DNA of 64,000 bases from Saccharum officinarum (taxonomy: Eukaryota > Streptophyta > Magnoliopsida > Poales > Poaceae): the NCBI GenBank assembly GCA_020631735.1, contig CM036197.1:47353880-47417879 (forward strand), written 5' to 3'. The translations under genes and the position numbers were made by a program. Positions 48,901-61,300 of the stretch are shown in pieces (the stretch's first letter is position 1; each line of letters starts with the position of its first letter). Under the pieces are notes generated by a model that did no database searches, was not told the origin of the DNA, and was given only the letters and a program-made list of their open reading frames with translations.

Positions 48901-49414
48901 ACTCAGACGGAGTCAAAACTGTATATATTTGAGTTGCGAAGTGTATTACAATATTCTTTCATGATTCATTTATCTAAAAAATTATATTTTTGGCGAAAAA
49001 AGGTTTATGGTTTGAAATACATCAAATCACGTCTTTATGTTTCAGTCTGATTTTTTTGCCTCACCTATCACAATATAAAATCTGCCTTCCAAAAATTAGA
49101 AAAAAAAACAACACGTTCAAGCATGTTCCTTGCACGTTCACTCGTTCAAAAAACTACCAGGCTAAAAGAAAACCGACAACGTGACAAGAAAAACCTATAA
49201 AAAAACGAGGCAACAAAATGGAAAAACGACCACGTGAAAAAAAACCATAGAAAACGAGAAAAAAAACAAAAAAATCGGCCGCAAGCCATCTAGAGCCGAC
49301 CACGTGAAGTAGAAAGGAAAAAAAACGAAAAATCTCCGAGTGCCGAGGAGAGGGCGGGTCGGGGCCTCGTCGCCAGGCCCAGGTGCGGGTACTCAATAAC
49401 TCTTTTGGTACCCG

Positions 49415-49416
<2 letters not shown>
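48901..49416. other. A-rich intergenic stretch
   Basis: No gene seen. 49090-49330 is strongly A-rich on the plus strand with scattered CACGTG and ACGTGA words. At 49387-49413 there is a GGGTAC / GTACCC inverted repeat with a 15-base loop just before the TA microsatellite. Confidence 0.5.

Positions 49417-49502
<86 letters not shown>
49417..49502. repeat. (TA)43 microsatellite
   Basis: 86 bases of uninterrupted TA repeat. It directly precedes the Helitron-like terminus at 49511, consistent with Helitrons inserting at A/T target sites. Any open frame across it (IYIYIY) is an artefact. Confidence 0.97.
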
Positions 49503-49505
<3 letters not shown>

Positions 49506-49510
49506 TTACT

Positions 49511-49540
49511 ACTAGTTAGGTACCCGTGCGTTGCTACGGG
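49511..49540 (-). other. Helitron-type 3' terminus
   Basis: On the minus strand the sequence reads CCCGT-8 bases-ACGGG, then TACCTAA, then CTAGT. A short GC-rich hairpin about 10 bases before a CTRRT-type end is the defining Helitron 3' feature, and this CCCGTxGCAACGCACGGG form is common in grass Helitrons. The bases after CTAGT are the AT-rich flank. It sets the element's body to the right, in minus orientation. Confidence 0.7.
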
Positions 49541-49912
49541 TATGCAACGTATAGGGAAAACCGATGTACGGGCTGGATTTTTGCGTGACAGAGAGGGTAT
49601 GGATGTCGGATTCATAATTTTGCATATTGGTATAAGCAGAGAAACCATAGTATTTTTTTCCTTTAAACAGCAACCAACGTGACTCACTCGTTAACATACA
49701 ACCAATAAAATAAAATATATATAGAATCCCATGTCATTAGAAATAATTAACATTAAACACATAATTCAAACTAATTTTTTAATAAAGAAACGATGTTTTT
49801 GACTCCACCTAGACGAGGAAAAAGTAAGCGACAATTCATTCTTTTTTCTTTGTGAGACTAATATAATTATTACACCACAGTTGCTAAATAGGCCCACCGC
49901 CTTTCTAAAAAT

Positions 49913-51407
<1,495 letters not shown>

Positions 51408-51732
51408 GTTTGGTCTACAAATTTATTAGAGAAAGGTCAGCGGTTAGCTAATCAGGTGTAGCTTCAGTATTGAAATAAAGCTAAAAAATAATGTCAGCGG
51501 AAGCTAATCTAAAAGAAGCTATTGTGGTGAAACTGTCGATCCTTGAAATAAATACCGTGCAAAATTATGGTCAACATGATTTACCATTTTAGGTATAAAC
51601 ACCATTTTCTCTCAGTCGGTGTATTCCCAGAAGTGTCAAATGGCTCTAGTCTAACCAGTAAATTAATTCCCAGAAGTACCGAACATATGTATCATAATAT
51701 AGAAAACCAGTCAGCGTAGGCTCAAAGTGAAA

Positions 51733-52440
51733 TTCAGTAATCGATCAGCTGCTGGAACATGAAGTGCTGAAGAAAGTACACAAAAATACATAAGGTAGAA
51801 TGGTAGATCAAACATGGACATTTACCGGCGGCGGAAGCAAGCCGAGGAGCGTCCGGGGCGGCGCGTTCGGGTTGACAGCGTCGAGGCGGCGGTGGGTGTG
51901 GTGCGTCCGGCGTCGAACGGCGGTAGAAGCGGGAGCGTCCGGCGGCGGCGTCGAGCTCGTACGGCCTGTCCGGCGGCAACGCGTCCAGGTTGAAGCAGCG
52001 GCGTCGAGCTCGTACGGGCCCTTCCACGGCGGCGGGTACGGTGCGTCAGGCGTCGGGTGGCAGCAGCAGCGGGAGGACCGCACACGTTCTGGGTCGCGGC
52101 GGCGTCGAGGCGGCGGTGAGGTGAGACTGGAAGAGGGAATGGGAAGGTCGGGAGGGAGCTCGCGGCTGCTGGTTTGGCAACCGGCGTCGGGTCTTGGGGA
52201 GCTCGAGGAGTCGGGTCGTGGAGACGTGGGTGACTCGTCTGGGAAGTGCCGGCTGCCTAGCAGAGGCTGCGCAGCAGCCCAACAGGAGCAGATCGAGGCC
52301 GCAGAATTGCCTGGCCAGGGACACGAGCCATCAGCGGATTGGGCAGGAGCTTCGACGTCAAAGAACACCCAGCGAGCGCGCCCGCCTGCGCGGGAGGCCG
52401 GCCCAGAAGGGGCACGTGGCAGGCCTACACAGGCTGAACT
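51733..52440 (-). promoter_or_regulatory. GC/CpG-rich region upstream of the RPA1-like gene
   Basis: From about 51825 to 52440 the sequence is GC-rich and full of CG dinucleotides and GGCGGCG words, ending some 400 bases before the ATG at 51407. It probably holds the promoter and 5' untranslated exon: a possible acceptor ATTTGTAG lies at about 51416-51423 on the minus strand. Overlapping long frames on both strands (51800-52453 plus, 51808-52611 minus) are expected from the base composition and show no domain. Confidence 0.4.
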
Positions 52441-52444
52441 GCCT

Positions 52445-52668
52445 ACTGGATGAACGCACGAGTATGTATACGGGTAAAATATCTCATGACAAACAATCAT
52501 GACAAAATATATGTAGAATTTAATGTCATCATAAATAATTAACATTAAAACACATAATTTCAAACTAATCTCTACAAAATAAAGAAACCAGTACGTTGTC
52601 ATTAACGTCACCCAGATAGAGAAAAGATAAGCAACAATTTATTGATTTTTGTTTGTGAGACTATTATA
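52445..52668 (-). repeat. Second Helitron-like 3' end region, homologous to 49511-49873
   Basis: 52502-52668 matches 49706-49873 in order and orientation (AAATAATTAACATTAAA, ACACATAATT, AAAGAAAC, GTAAGCGACAATT versus ATAAGCAACAATT, TTTGTGAGACTA). To its left, a degenerate hairpin-like segment (ACCCGT ... CGTGCG on the minus strand) and CCAGT at 52445-52449 stand where the first copy has CCCGT ... ACGGG and CTAGT. The region overlaps the stop codon of the Ulp1-like gene (52639-52641). Confidence 0.5.
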
Positions 52669-55214
52669 ACGTTGAAGGTAATCTCGTACACCTTCAGGTA
52701 TGTTGGCCACGGTTTGATTCCCTGTGTATGTGAGTAAGTGTAGCAAGATGTGCTTCCTCACTTCGTAGTTATCCTGCCAGATTTTTATACACATATATAG
52801 TTAAAAGAAATGTATGTAGGTGAAAAAAGAAAAATTATATACAAAGGATAATACTCACATTATTGCAAATGGATGTTTCTATCCTTTTGTCATTCCACGC
52901 ACGCATGGCAAGTAGAACATTAAAACCAGATAAGTCCCTGAGGAAGCATTAAATGGTTACTATTGTATATATGGTAGAATATAAAAAGAAATAGTTTTCA
53001 TTGTAAAAGTAGTTACCCATTTAACTCAAATTGGTCGACTTCTGCAATTTTATGATCAAATAGAATTAAATCATCTTGCCACCAAGGGCATGATACTTTC
53101 ATGACTTCATTTAGGACAGTTGAAACCCGTTTAATTTTGGATGTATACTTTTTTAGTGGTTGAGTCTTGTAAATTTCAGCTTTAGGATTTGGGTCTACTA
53201 TGTGGAGAGTTCTTGTAGAAATGTCTAGAACAAACAGATTATAAATACCGCCTCCTGTAACCGTTTGAAGTGGCATGAGAATCTGGAATTGAAAAGGGGC
53301 ATGTTAGTAATATGGTATTTAGACAAAAGATGTAAGGAACAGAAGAAGAGAAATAACGTTACCCATGTGCACTCTTTGACATCGTATTCTCTCCAAGGCC
53401 ATTCAAGAGCCAATTTCGGCAGCTGTTTATAATCGACTTTTGTTCGATACTCATCACCTTTACTTAGTTGACACGCAAGCTATGGTAATATAACAGATGG
53501 AAGCCTTAGAAATGTGAGAGAAAAAAAGAGTGATTATATATCATGACATTATATAACATAAAACCTACCGAAAACTTTAAATCCATATAGTGCTTTGACA
53601 CAACCTTGTTTGTTCCCTTCAATTTTTTGAGTTCTTCAAGAGCAAACTTTCGTGCTACCAGGTTAAAACAATCATCATGAATTCTGTTGTCCTTGTTTAG
53701 CATGTTTTTGATTTTCCTGAGGCTCAATACAATCGAATAGGGCTTCGCACTTACAACCCATTCCTTTCTGTAAAATATGAATTTTTGTGTACATGTAACA
53801 AAACATGTGGTATATGCTTGAATATTTATTGTGAAGAATAGTCTTACTCTAAAGCCATATCATGGTCAATTGTCATGATATAACTGCAAACGTGGTCTCT
53901 TAACTCTTGTTCGCCCATTGGCAAGTCACGAATTGTAAGAGCATGTGCCTTAGCCTTTTGCAACAGGTCAACTAACTTCTTCACAAAGGCCCTACAAAAA
54001 AATTATGCATATGATTAAAGGAAAATACCAACTTTTAATAGTAGGTACATGTAGTAGAGGTGACTTACTCTAAAGTAGCAGTATCACTAATGGAGTTGAT
54101 ATAATTCGAAACCCTGGATAATATTAGATCTTCTTCGTAGGCATATGACTTCTCATCCCTGCTTCTTTTCAGTGGCCTATCTGAAATTTCAATTTCATCT
54201 AGACTTTCTTCTTCCTTATCAACAGTTTCGGAAGTCAGCCACCATTCACTCGTATTTAATTGGCAGTTCAACAAAATGGCAAGTAGCTTGAATCGAAAGT
54301 TTTTCATATCAGCCTACGTAACATCAAGCATGCATATTATTTATTGAAGACATGTCAGTATAAACAAATATAATGAATCAACAAATAAAACATTGTTAAT
54401 CCTATATACCTGAGTTACACTGTCAGATAGACCTTTTCCTTTTCCTCTCCAATATTCCATGTAGTTAATCATGAATAAGCCACATGATGACCTACCAAAT
54501 TTGAAACATGTAAATATGACACGTAAAAATATTTCTATAAATTTTTAGTTTAATTTAAAACATTTGTATCTGTATGATACGAATGATGGAGTATTATACC
54601 CATCCGTCTACGTGGCACTTGTGAATTCCTCATGGATTCCCCAATCTTCAACTTGAAGGTTCTTCCATTTTGTTTGTATTTGTTTTTGTTTTGCTACAAT
54701 ATTTATGTGTCTCTGTAGGCCAATTATCTAATAAACTACATAGTTAGTAATAAAAAATTGAAATAACAATCAGGCAAGAATATAAATAAAGTTAAAATTT
54801 TACTAACCGTATGGCCAAGTTCCCAACGAGTCTCCTTCATTGTACCTAATGAATCGAGCACATGTATCTCTTTGTTTGCACCATCCACCACTGAAAGGTA
54901 CCAGTGAAAGTCTTTGATGTTGATTGGAAGGAATACCTAGACCAAAAGTTAAAATATTAGAATGGAACACACCTTGTGTAAGATGAGAAGGACATTTATG
55001 GGTCAGAGTTGCACAATTTTACCATGTCATGTTCCAAATAGTTGCATACCCTTTTCGCTATATAATCTACCTTAGGATTGAGATACTCCTCATTCATCTG
55101 GCCATCACGTTGTAGAATACTTGTATTGAACGTATTCTCTAGGAATACCGTTCCACCAGCTCTTTTTTGGAGATGTTTTTCGTACCTCATAAGCTGGATG
55201 TATGCACTTAAGAC
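52639..55214 (-). pseudogene. Ulp1-type (C48) cysteine protease gene with a second, inactive-looking domain; 11 exons seen
   Basis: Exons on the minus strand: 55023-55214, 54808-54936, 54600-54728, 54410-54491, 54069-54313, 53848-53991, 53569-53767, 53363-53479, 53017-53282, 52859-52937, 52639-52773 (stop TAA). All borders are GT-AG and phases agree except in the third exon. First domain: GGTVFLENTFNTSILQRDG, then VFLPINIKDFHWYLSVVDG (catalytic His), IHVLDSLGT (Asp) and SSCGLFMINYMEYWRGKG (Cys), the complete C48 triad. After a charged linker a second related domain follows: GIYNLFVLDISTRTLHIVDP and DLSGFNVLLAMRAWNDKR, lacking His and Cys. The third exon has one extra base and a TAG at 54608-54610, so the gene as it stands is broken. 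A downstream acceptor (TTGTAG at about 54695) would repair the frame but not the TAG. 5' exons upstream of 55214 were not identified. Such genes are often TE-borne in grasses. Confidence 0.72.
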
Positions 55215-56078
55215 CTATGTATATATATTGCAAGCAGTAAATCAGTATGAGCAAATCGTTTTGAAACATTGAACCATGCATGGATATACTGAAAATAACA
55301 TTCACCTTGATCGACAAGGTTCTTTCACCTTGGATATACATTGAACCATGTCAAGGTTCTTTCACCTTGATCGACAAGATGATAAAAAACTGAAAATAAA
55401 GTAGATTAAAGATAGTCTGGATAAACTAACATTCACCTACATCAGTTGGTGAGAACAATTCAGTTGGCCAAAACTTAAGGGGATTAAGTTACCTATAGAA
55501 CATCACTTAAAAAAATATGGCTGAGTTTTATAATCACCGTCAGTGAGTGTAATTTTGTTCTGATCCCACACAACATGATAATAAGTGGGGTGGCAGTTTC
55601 CTGCAAGGATTCTGAATGAGCAATGAAACCAAATAAAATGATAAATGTATGTGATTCACTACCCATTATGAATGCCATAGTCCGAGAGAAAGTGAGGTGC
55701 GTCGGCAACAAGAGTTAGAGCATGCTTTTATAATCCAAAGCTAAAACAAGACGTCTTTTTCCCCTCTCATCCACAATCTACATTGCAAAGAATCTATGAT
55801 CCAGCAATACATCTCTCATAATTGTCAGATTGTGGGAAGCCTAAATAATACCCACTATACCATGACAGATGGTAAGTATAAACATAACCACAAGACTGAA
55901 CTTGTCCGGCAATTATGCAGTACAGATGATAGCACACACCAGTTCAGATACAGACCTACAAGTTCTGACGCACAGATGCTCCTGCCTCTTATAGACTCGC
56001 TTAGTCGTTCTCCCTTCTTTACGGTTTCACTTTGATGCCAAAAATACTTCAGCAACATTAAATCAGAAGGTGAGTGGG
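55215..56078 (-). other. Upstream flank of the Ulp1-like gene
   Basis: No supported exon. TATAAAA on the minus strand at 55726-55732 could be a promoter. An 18-base segment TTCACCTTGATCGACAAG occurs at 55301-55318 and again at 55361-55378. The right edge is the start of copia LTR C at 56079. Confidence 0.4.
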
Positions 56079-56839
56079 TGAAAGTCCCTAATTTGGTTTT
56101 GGCTAATTGATGAAACCTAGGACTAACCTTTATATCTAAGTGGATAATTTAGATAAAGGTGGTCATTGAATATGATACATGACATTGACTCATATGACCA
56201 AGATGATGAAGACCAAGATGATGTTTGGCTCGATGGACCGGTTGTGAAGGTGAAGGACAAGTCGAGGTTTCGAAGTGAAGGACCATGTGATGGTGAAGCT
56301 TGAGCAAGACTTGGTGTCGACGGACCGATGCAACGGTGAAGAGCAAGTGAAGTCAAGGTCGATGGATCGAGACGGTCATGTGTTGATATGAAGTGGATCA
56401 TATCTTTTGGAAAAATAAAATGGGCTCAAGGCAAAGGTATAACCATAGGACCATTTTGTTTTGCACTCAAGACACCATAGAGGGTGTGAGTGGTTTAGAA
56501 TCGATAGCCGAACTATTAAGAGGGGAAGTCTTATCGGTTATTCGATGCACAGGTGCCACTAGGTGAATTCATAAAGTGCATTGCATGTAGGGCCTAGTGA
56601 CCTAACTGGAAAACCTTCGAAAATATTTATGAAAATGCTAACACACATGCACAAGGTGGTGATCACTTGTTGGTGTTGGCACATTTGCGAAGGCGTTGAA
56701 GTTTAAGCGGTAGAGAGGGTTTGGGTCTCTCTCTCCCTCCCGCCGAGCTTGCGAGCGCGGGATTCAGGCGTTTTCGGGGAGTTGAAATGCCTATTTTTCA
56801 CTACGCCGGAAGTCGAAAAAGAAACGGAGGCGAACGGAG

Positions 56840-57330
56840 GTCACAGAGGTGACCGGACGTTGGACCGGATGCGGTCATGGTATGACCGGACGCGTCCGGT
56901 CAGCAGTCAGGCACGCGGTTGCTAGGGTTTGCAACCGGCGTGTCCGGTCACTCGCGGGACCAGCACGTCTGGTCAGTCACCCAGAGGAATCTGCAGTTCG
57001 CAAGGACGATCGGACGCGCGGCGTGTCCGGTCACACACGATCGGACACGTCCAATCATTGAGGGAGCTTACTGGACTCTAACCGGACGTGGGCACTGTCG
57101 CGTCCGGTCGTTGCGAGGGGCGCGTCCGGTCGTTGCTTCGCGGGCGCGCGGTGCTGTGCGATCGGCGCGTCCGGTCGTTGACTGGAGCGCGTCCGGTCAC
57201 TCGGGACCGGCGCATCCGGTCGTTATGAGAAGCGCGTCCGGTCATGGGGTTTGACCGTTGGCGCAGTGACCGTTGGAGAATCGGACGCGGTTGAGCGCGT
57301 CCGGTCAGTTATGACCGGCGCGTCCGGTCA
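56840..57330. repeat. Cluster of CGCGTCCGGTC motifs in LTR C
   Basis: At least a dozen copies or near-copies of (G/C)GCGTCCGGTC(A/G) and its complement GACCGGACGCG at irregular spacing, often in inverted pairs. CpG-dense. Related motifs are sparser in LTR B (about 36580-37020). LTRs of the Sirevirus group are known for CpG-rich, palindromic repeat motifs. The irregular spacing and lack of distinct spacers exclude a CRISPR array. Confidence 0.8.
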
Positions 57331-57383
57331 TCACGAAAAAAACCTAGTGAAGAGCTATAACAACTCTATTCGGATGGGATGCT

Positions 57384-57390
57384 TATAAAT
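57384..57390 (+). promoter_or_regulatory. TATA box of LTR C
   Basis: TATAAAT (after GGATGCT) about 60 bases downstream of the motif cluster; the following GGTCTCTTGTGATTTC would be near the RNA start. Confidence 0.55.
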
Positions 57391-58310
57391 ACTTGTTGGC
57401 CGGCCCTTGGGGAGGTCTCTTGTGATTTCTAACATACTTGTGCATCCTTTGAGCTAGAGCATCTCCTCCCACTCATCTCTCTTGCTTGATTGCAAATCAA
57501 AAGTGAGATTGAGTGATCCCAAAGTGCATTGCATAGCTTGAGGGCATCTAGGGGCACTTGTGGGTGGTTTAGCCGGTGGATTTCTTGTTACTCTTGGAGA
57601 GTACCGCTCCTAGCTGGCTTGGAGATTGTTGGAGGCGTTGGCAAGAGAAGGTGATTGTTCTTGGCCACCTCCGGTTGATTGTAAGAGGTTCTTCTGCTTT
57701 CCTCGGTGGAGTGCCAAAAGCAACTCTATTAAATTACGCGTGTCATTGAGTTACCTCACTTGAGAGTGGTGTCTTGCGGTGCCTTGCGGGGCGTGCCTTG
57801 AGGGGCAAGTGACTTGAGGGTCACACCGAGGAACCATCTAAGTGTTGGTCGACACAACCGGTGACGTAGCTTGTCGGTGCACAAGTGAACATCGGGTGAA
57901 TAAAAATATTGTGTTCTCTTATCTCCCGGTGATTGGTCTTCATATTGTGTTGTTGTCAATATTAATTGATTGTATATCATCTTGGTGATTGGCAACATCT
58001 TCACTACACCGTTGGTATAAGATACACAATCATCTCTCTTACATTTACATTTACTAGATTATCTTGTGTAGCTCTAGTAGTAGCTTTGCTAGTTGTTAAC
58101 TTGCTCACTAGTGCAAGATTAGTGACTTAGCCCTTGTGTGAACTAGAGATCATAATCTACTAGTCTTGTGGATAGGAGGCTTGCATCACAACCGTAGGCT
58201 AAGCAAAACTCGCTTTGCGCCGTTTGTTATTCTAACAAGTTTGCTTAGTGGCTTGTGTAGGAATTTTTATAGGCTATTCACCCCCCTCTAGCCATCTAGG
58301 ACCTTACAAG

Positions 58311-58323
58311 TAGTATCAGAGCC
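58311..58323 (+). other. Primer binding site of copia element C
   Basis: TAGTATCAGAGCC, one mismatch from TGGTATCAGAGCC (initiator tRNA-Met), two bases after the LTR end. Confidence 0.8.
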
Positions 58324-58368
58324 GTGGTCACCGTTTTAATCAAGGCTTAACATCCTTCGGTGTGAAAA

Positions 58369-61300
58369 ATGGCTCAAATTGTGTTCAATCATGTTGGGGG
58401 CAAGCCACCGTTCTTTGATGGTGTTAGTTCTTTTGCTCATTGGAAGAGAAAAATGACAATGTACCTTGGTTCTATTCATGAGAGAGTTTTGCAAGTCACC
58501 GAGAATGATTTTGCTATCATTGATCCCGATCATCTCACCGATGAAGATAGAGCAAATAGAACATGCAATAGAATGGCTCTCAATACACTTTACAATGGTA
58601 TTGACACAAAAGTATTTGAGGGCATCAAGGATTTAGAATTGGCAAATGAAGTATGGACAAGGTTGAGTGAAACATATAAGGCACTAAGGTTGTAAAGAGT
58701 GCCAAGCTATATGGGCTTAAGAGTGAGTTTGAGAACTTCAAGATGAAAGAAGAAGAAACAATCTAGAGATGTTTCATAGATTGCAAGTCATTGTGAATGA
58801 TCTCAAGAGCTTGGGGCACAAGACACAAGACCAAGATTTTTTCCACAAGTTCTTATTGAGCTTACCAAAAAGATTCAAAATGTTGATCGTGATGATACAA
58901 AGAGATGGGCTTGATGCAATGAAGCCCAATGATTTGTTTGGAGAGGTATTAACCTTTGACAAGTATGATCAAGATGTTGATGAGAAGGAGGAAGAAAAGA
59001 AGAAGAAGACCATGGCATTCAAGGCCACCTCCTCTAAGGTCAAAGCTTCAATTCAAGAAGAAGATGACAATGAAGAAGATGAAGAATTGAAAATTAATGA
59101 TGAGGCACTTGCTCTAGTTGTCAAGAATATTGGCAAGATGTTTATCAAGAGAAGAGGCTTCAAAAAGAGAAATGACTATTTCAAGAGCAATGAGCAACAA
59201 AGGAAGTGCTTCAATTGTGATAGCACCGAACATCTTCAAGCCGAATGTCCCTATAACAAGAAGAAGAACAACAAGAGGGGCAAGTTTGAGAAGAAAAAAA
59301 GAGAAGCTAAGATGACTTTCAAGAAGTGCAAGAATGAAGCCTATGTGGTCACTTGGGAAAGTGATGATGATGAAGAAGAAGAAGAATCATCCAACAAGGC
59401 TTTTGCTTCCATTGCTATCAACAAGAAGCCATCACTATTTGATTCATCCTCGTCGTGCCTCATGGCCAAAGAAACTAAGGTAATATATGATAAGAGTGAT
59501 GATGAAAGTGAAATGTAATATGCTCATGATAGTGATAATGATAATGATAATGAAAATGATGATGATGAACCAACTAAAGAACAACTATATGACTTGATGC
59601 AACAAACTAGAGACATAGCTATTGCCAAGAACAAGGAGTGTAAGAAGTTTTTAATGAAAGTAGCAATACTTGAGAAAGTTCTTAGTGAGCTTAAGACCAC
59701 TCATGAGAGTCTAGTGGAAGACCATGAGGATCTTGGTAAGGCTCATTCCAAGCTTGAAAAGGCTCACTCATTGCTACTTGAGCAACAAGCAAAGGAGGTT
59801 GTTGTATCATGTGATATAGGTGTTACATGTGATATAATTGATGAATCCTCTTATGAACCTATCATCATATCAAATGCTAACCCTTCTTTTAGCTCTTCAT
59901 CCACCACCACCGACTCTATCTCCTCTACTAGTGATGGTTTCACTTGTGATGCCTCACTAATGGTTGAGAATGAGACTCTCAAGAGAGAGGTGGATGAGCT
60001 CACTCACGCCCTAGGCAGGGCCTATGGTGGTGAGGCCCGCTTGCTTAAGTGCTTGAGTAGCCAAATGTTCTCTCTTAACAAAGAGAGATTGGGCTATACC
60101 CCCAAGAAAGGCAAGTTGGCCTTTACAACTCCAAAGCCTAGCTTTGTGAAGGGCATTGGTCGGTTTTGCAATAGATACAAGCAAGTTGGACACCTAGAGC
60201 ATAATTGCAATAAAAAGAACCAAAGCAAGAAACTTGTTAATGCTATACCTTTTGATTCTTGCTATGTGCTTACCAAAGGTGTGAAAGGTGTGAAAGCTAA
60301 GTTTATTAGTACACCCATTGTTGGCCCAAAGAAGAAGGCTATTTGGGTACCAAAGAGATTAGTTACTAACCTACAAGGACCCAAGCAAAAATGGGTACCT
60401 AAGCTTTATTGATTTGCTTGTAGGTCGATTACAAAGCCGGAGGAAGGCATTGAATTATTGATAGTGGGTGCACTCAACACATGACCGGTACATCAAGAAT
60501 GTTTGACTCAATCAATGACAATCATAGTGGTGTTGATTCTATCACATTTGGCAATAACAAGAAAGGCAAAGTTATTGGCTTAGGCAAGATTGTAATATCA
60601 AATGACTTGAGTATCTCCAATGTGTTGCTAGTTGAAAGCTTAGATTTCAATCTTCTATCCGTGGCACAAATATGTGATCTTGGTTACAAATGTATCTTTG
60701 GGGTTGATGATGTGGAAGTCATTAGTATGGATGGCTCAAATGTGGCATTTAAGGGCTTTAGATATGAGAATCTCTACCTAGTTGACTTCAATGCTAGAGA
60801 AACTTTCTTGACAACTTGCTTAATCTCCAAGTCAAGCATGGGTTGGCTTTGGCATAGAAGGCTTGGTCATGTTGGTATAAAACAATTGAAGAAGCTTACA
60901 ACTCACAATCTTGTCAATGGTTTGAAAGATGTTGAATTTGAGAAGAATAAGCTTTGTAGTGCATGTCAAGCTGGGAAGCAAGTTGGAAGCTCACATCCAA
61001 AGAAGAGTACAATGAGCACATGTAAAGCATTTGATTTGATGCACATGGATCTATTTGGCCCAACAACATACTCAAGCATAGGTGGTAATAAGTATGGTTT
61101 TGTCATAGTGGATGACTTCACAAGATTCACATGGGTATTCTTTCTTAGTGACAAAAGTGAAGTGTTTGACACCTTCAAGACCTTTCTCACTAGAGTTCAC
61201 AATGAGTTTGAGATTAGAATCAAGAAAGTGAGAAGTGACAATGGAAGTGAGTTCAAGAATATAAGAATTGAAGAACTTTGTGATCACTATGGCATTGGAC

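Larger units (their letters stand above)
56079..58308 (+). repeat. 5' LTR of copia element C (2230 bp)
   Basis: Begins TGAAAGTCCC and ends CACCCCCCTCTAGCCATC ... GGACCTTACA; the PBS follows after two bases. Same type as LTRs A, B and D. TATAAAT is at 57384-57390. A dense array of CGCGTCCGGTC motifs lies at 56840-57330. The left flank is GTGGG (56074-56078); the second LTR is outside the window. Confidence 0.87.

Noticed and set aside
49383..49687. Open frames with long IYIYIYIY runs on both strands at about 49400-49500, and likewise at 51102-51332
   Set aside because: They are translations of TA dinucleotide microsatellites and not proteins.
51808..52611. 267-codon minus-strand frame and 217-codon plus-strand frame upstream of the RPA1-like gene
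   Set aside because: Low-complexity Arg/Pro/Ala-rich translations of CpG-rich DNA, overlapping each other and lacking any motif.
56840..57330. Regularly recurring motif resembling a CRISPR array
   Set aside because: Units are only about 11 bases, appear in both orientations and have irregular spacing, within a plant retrotransposon LTR.
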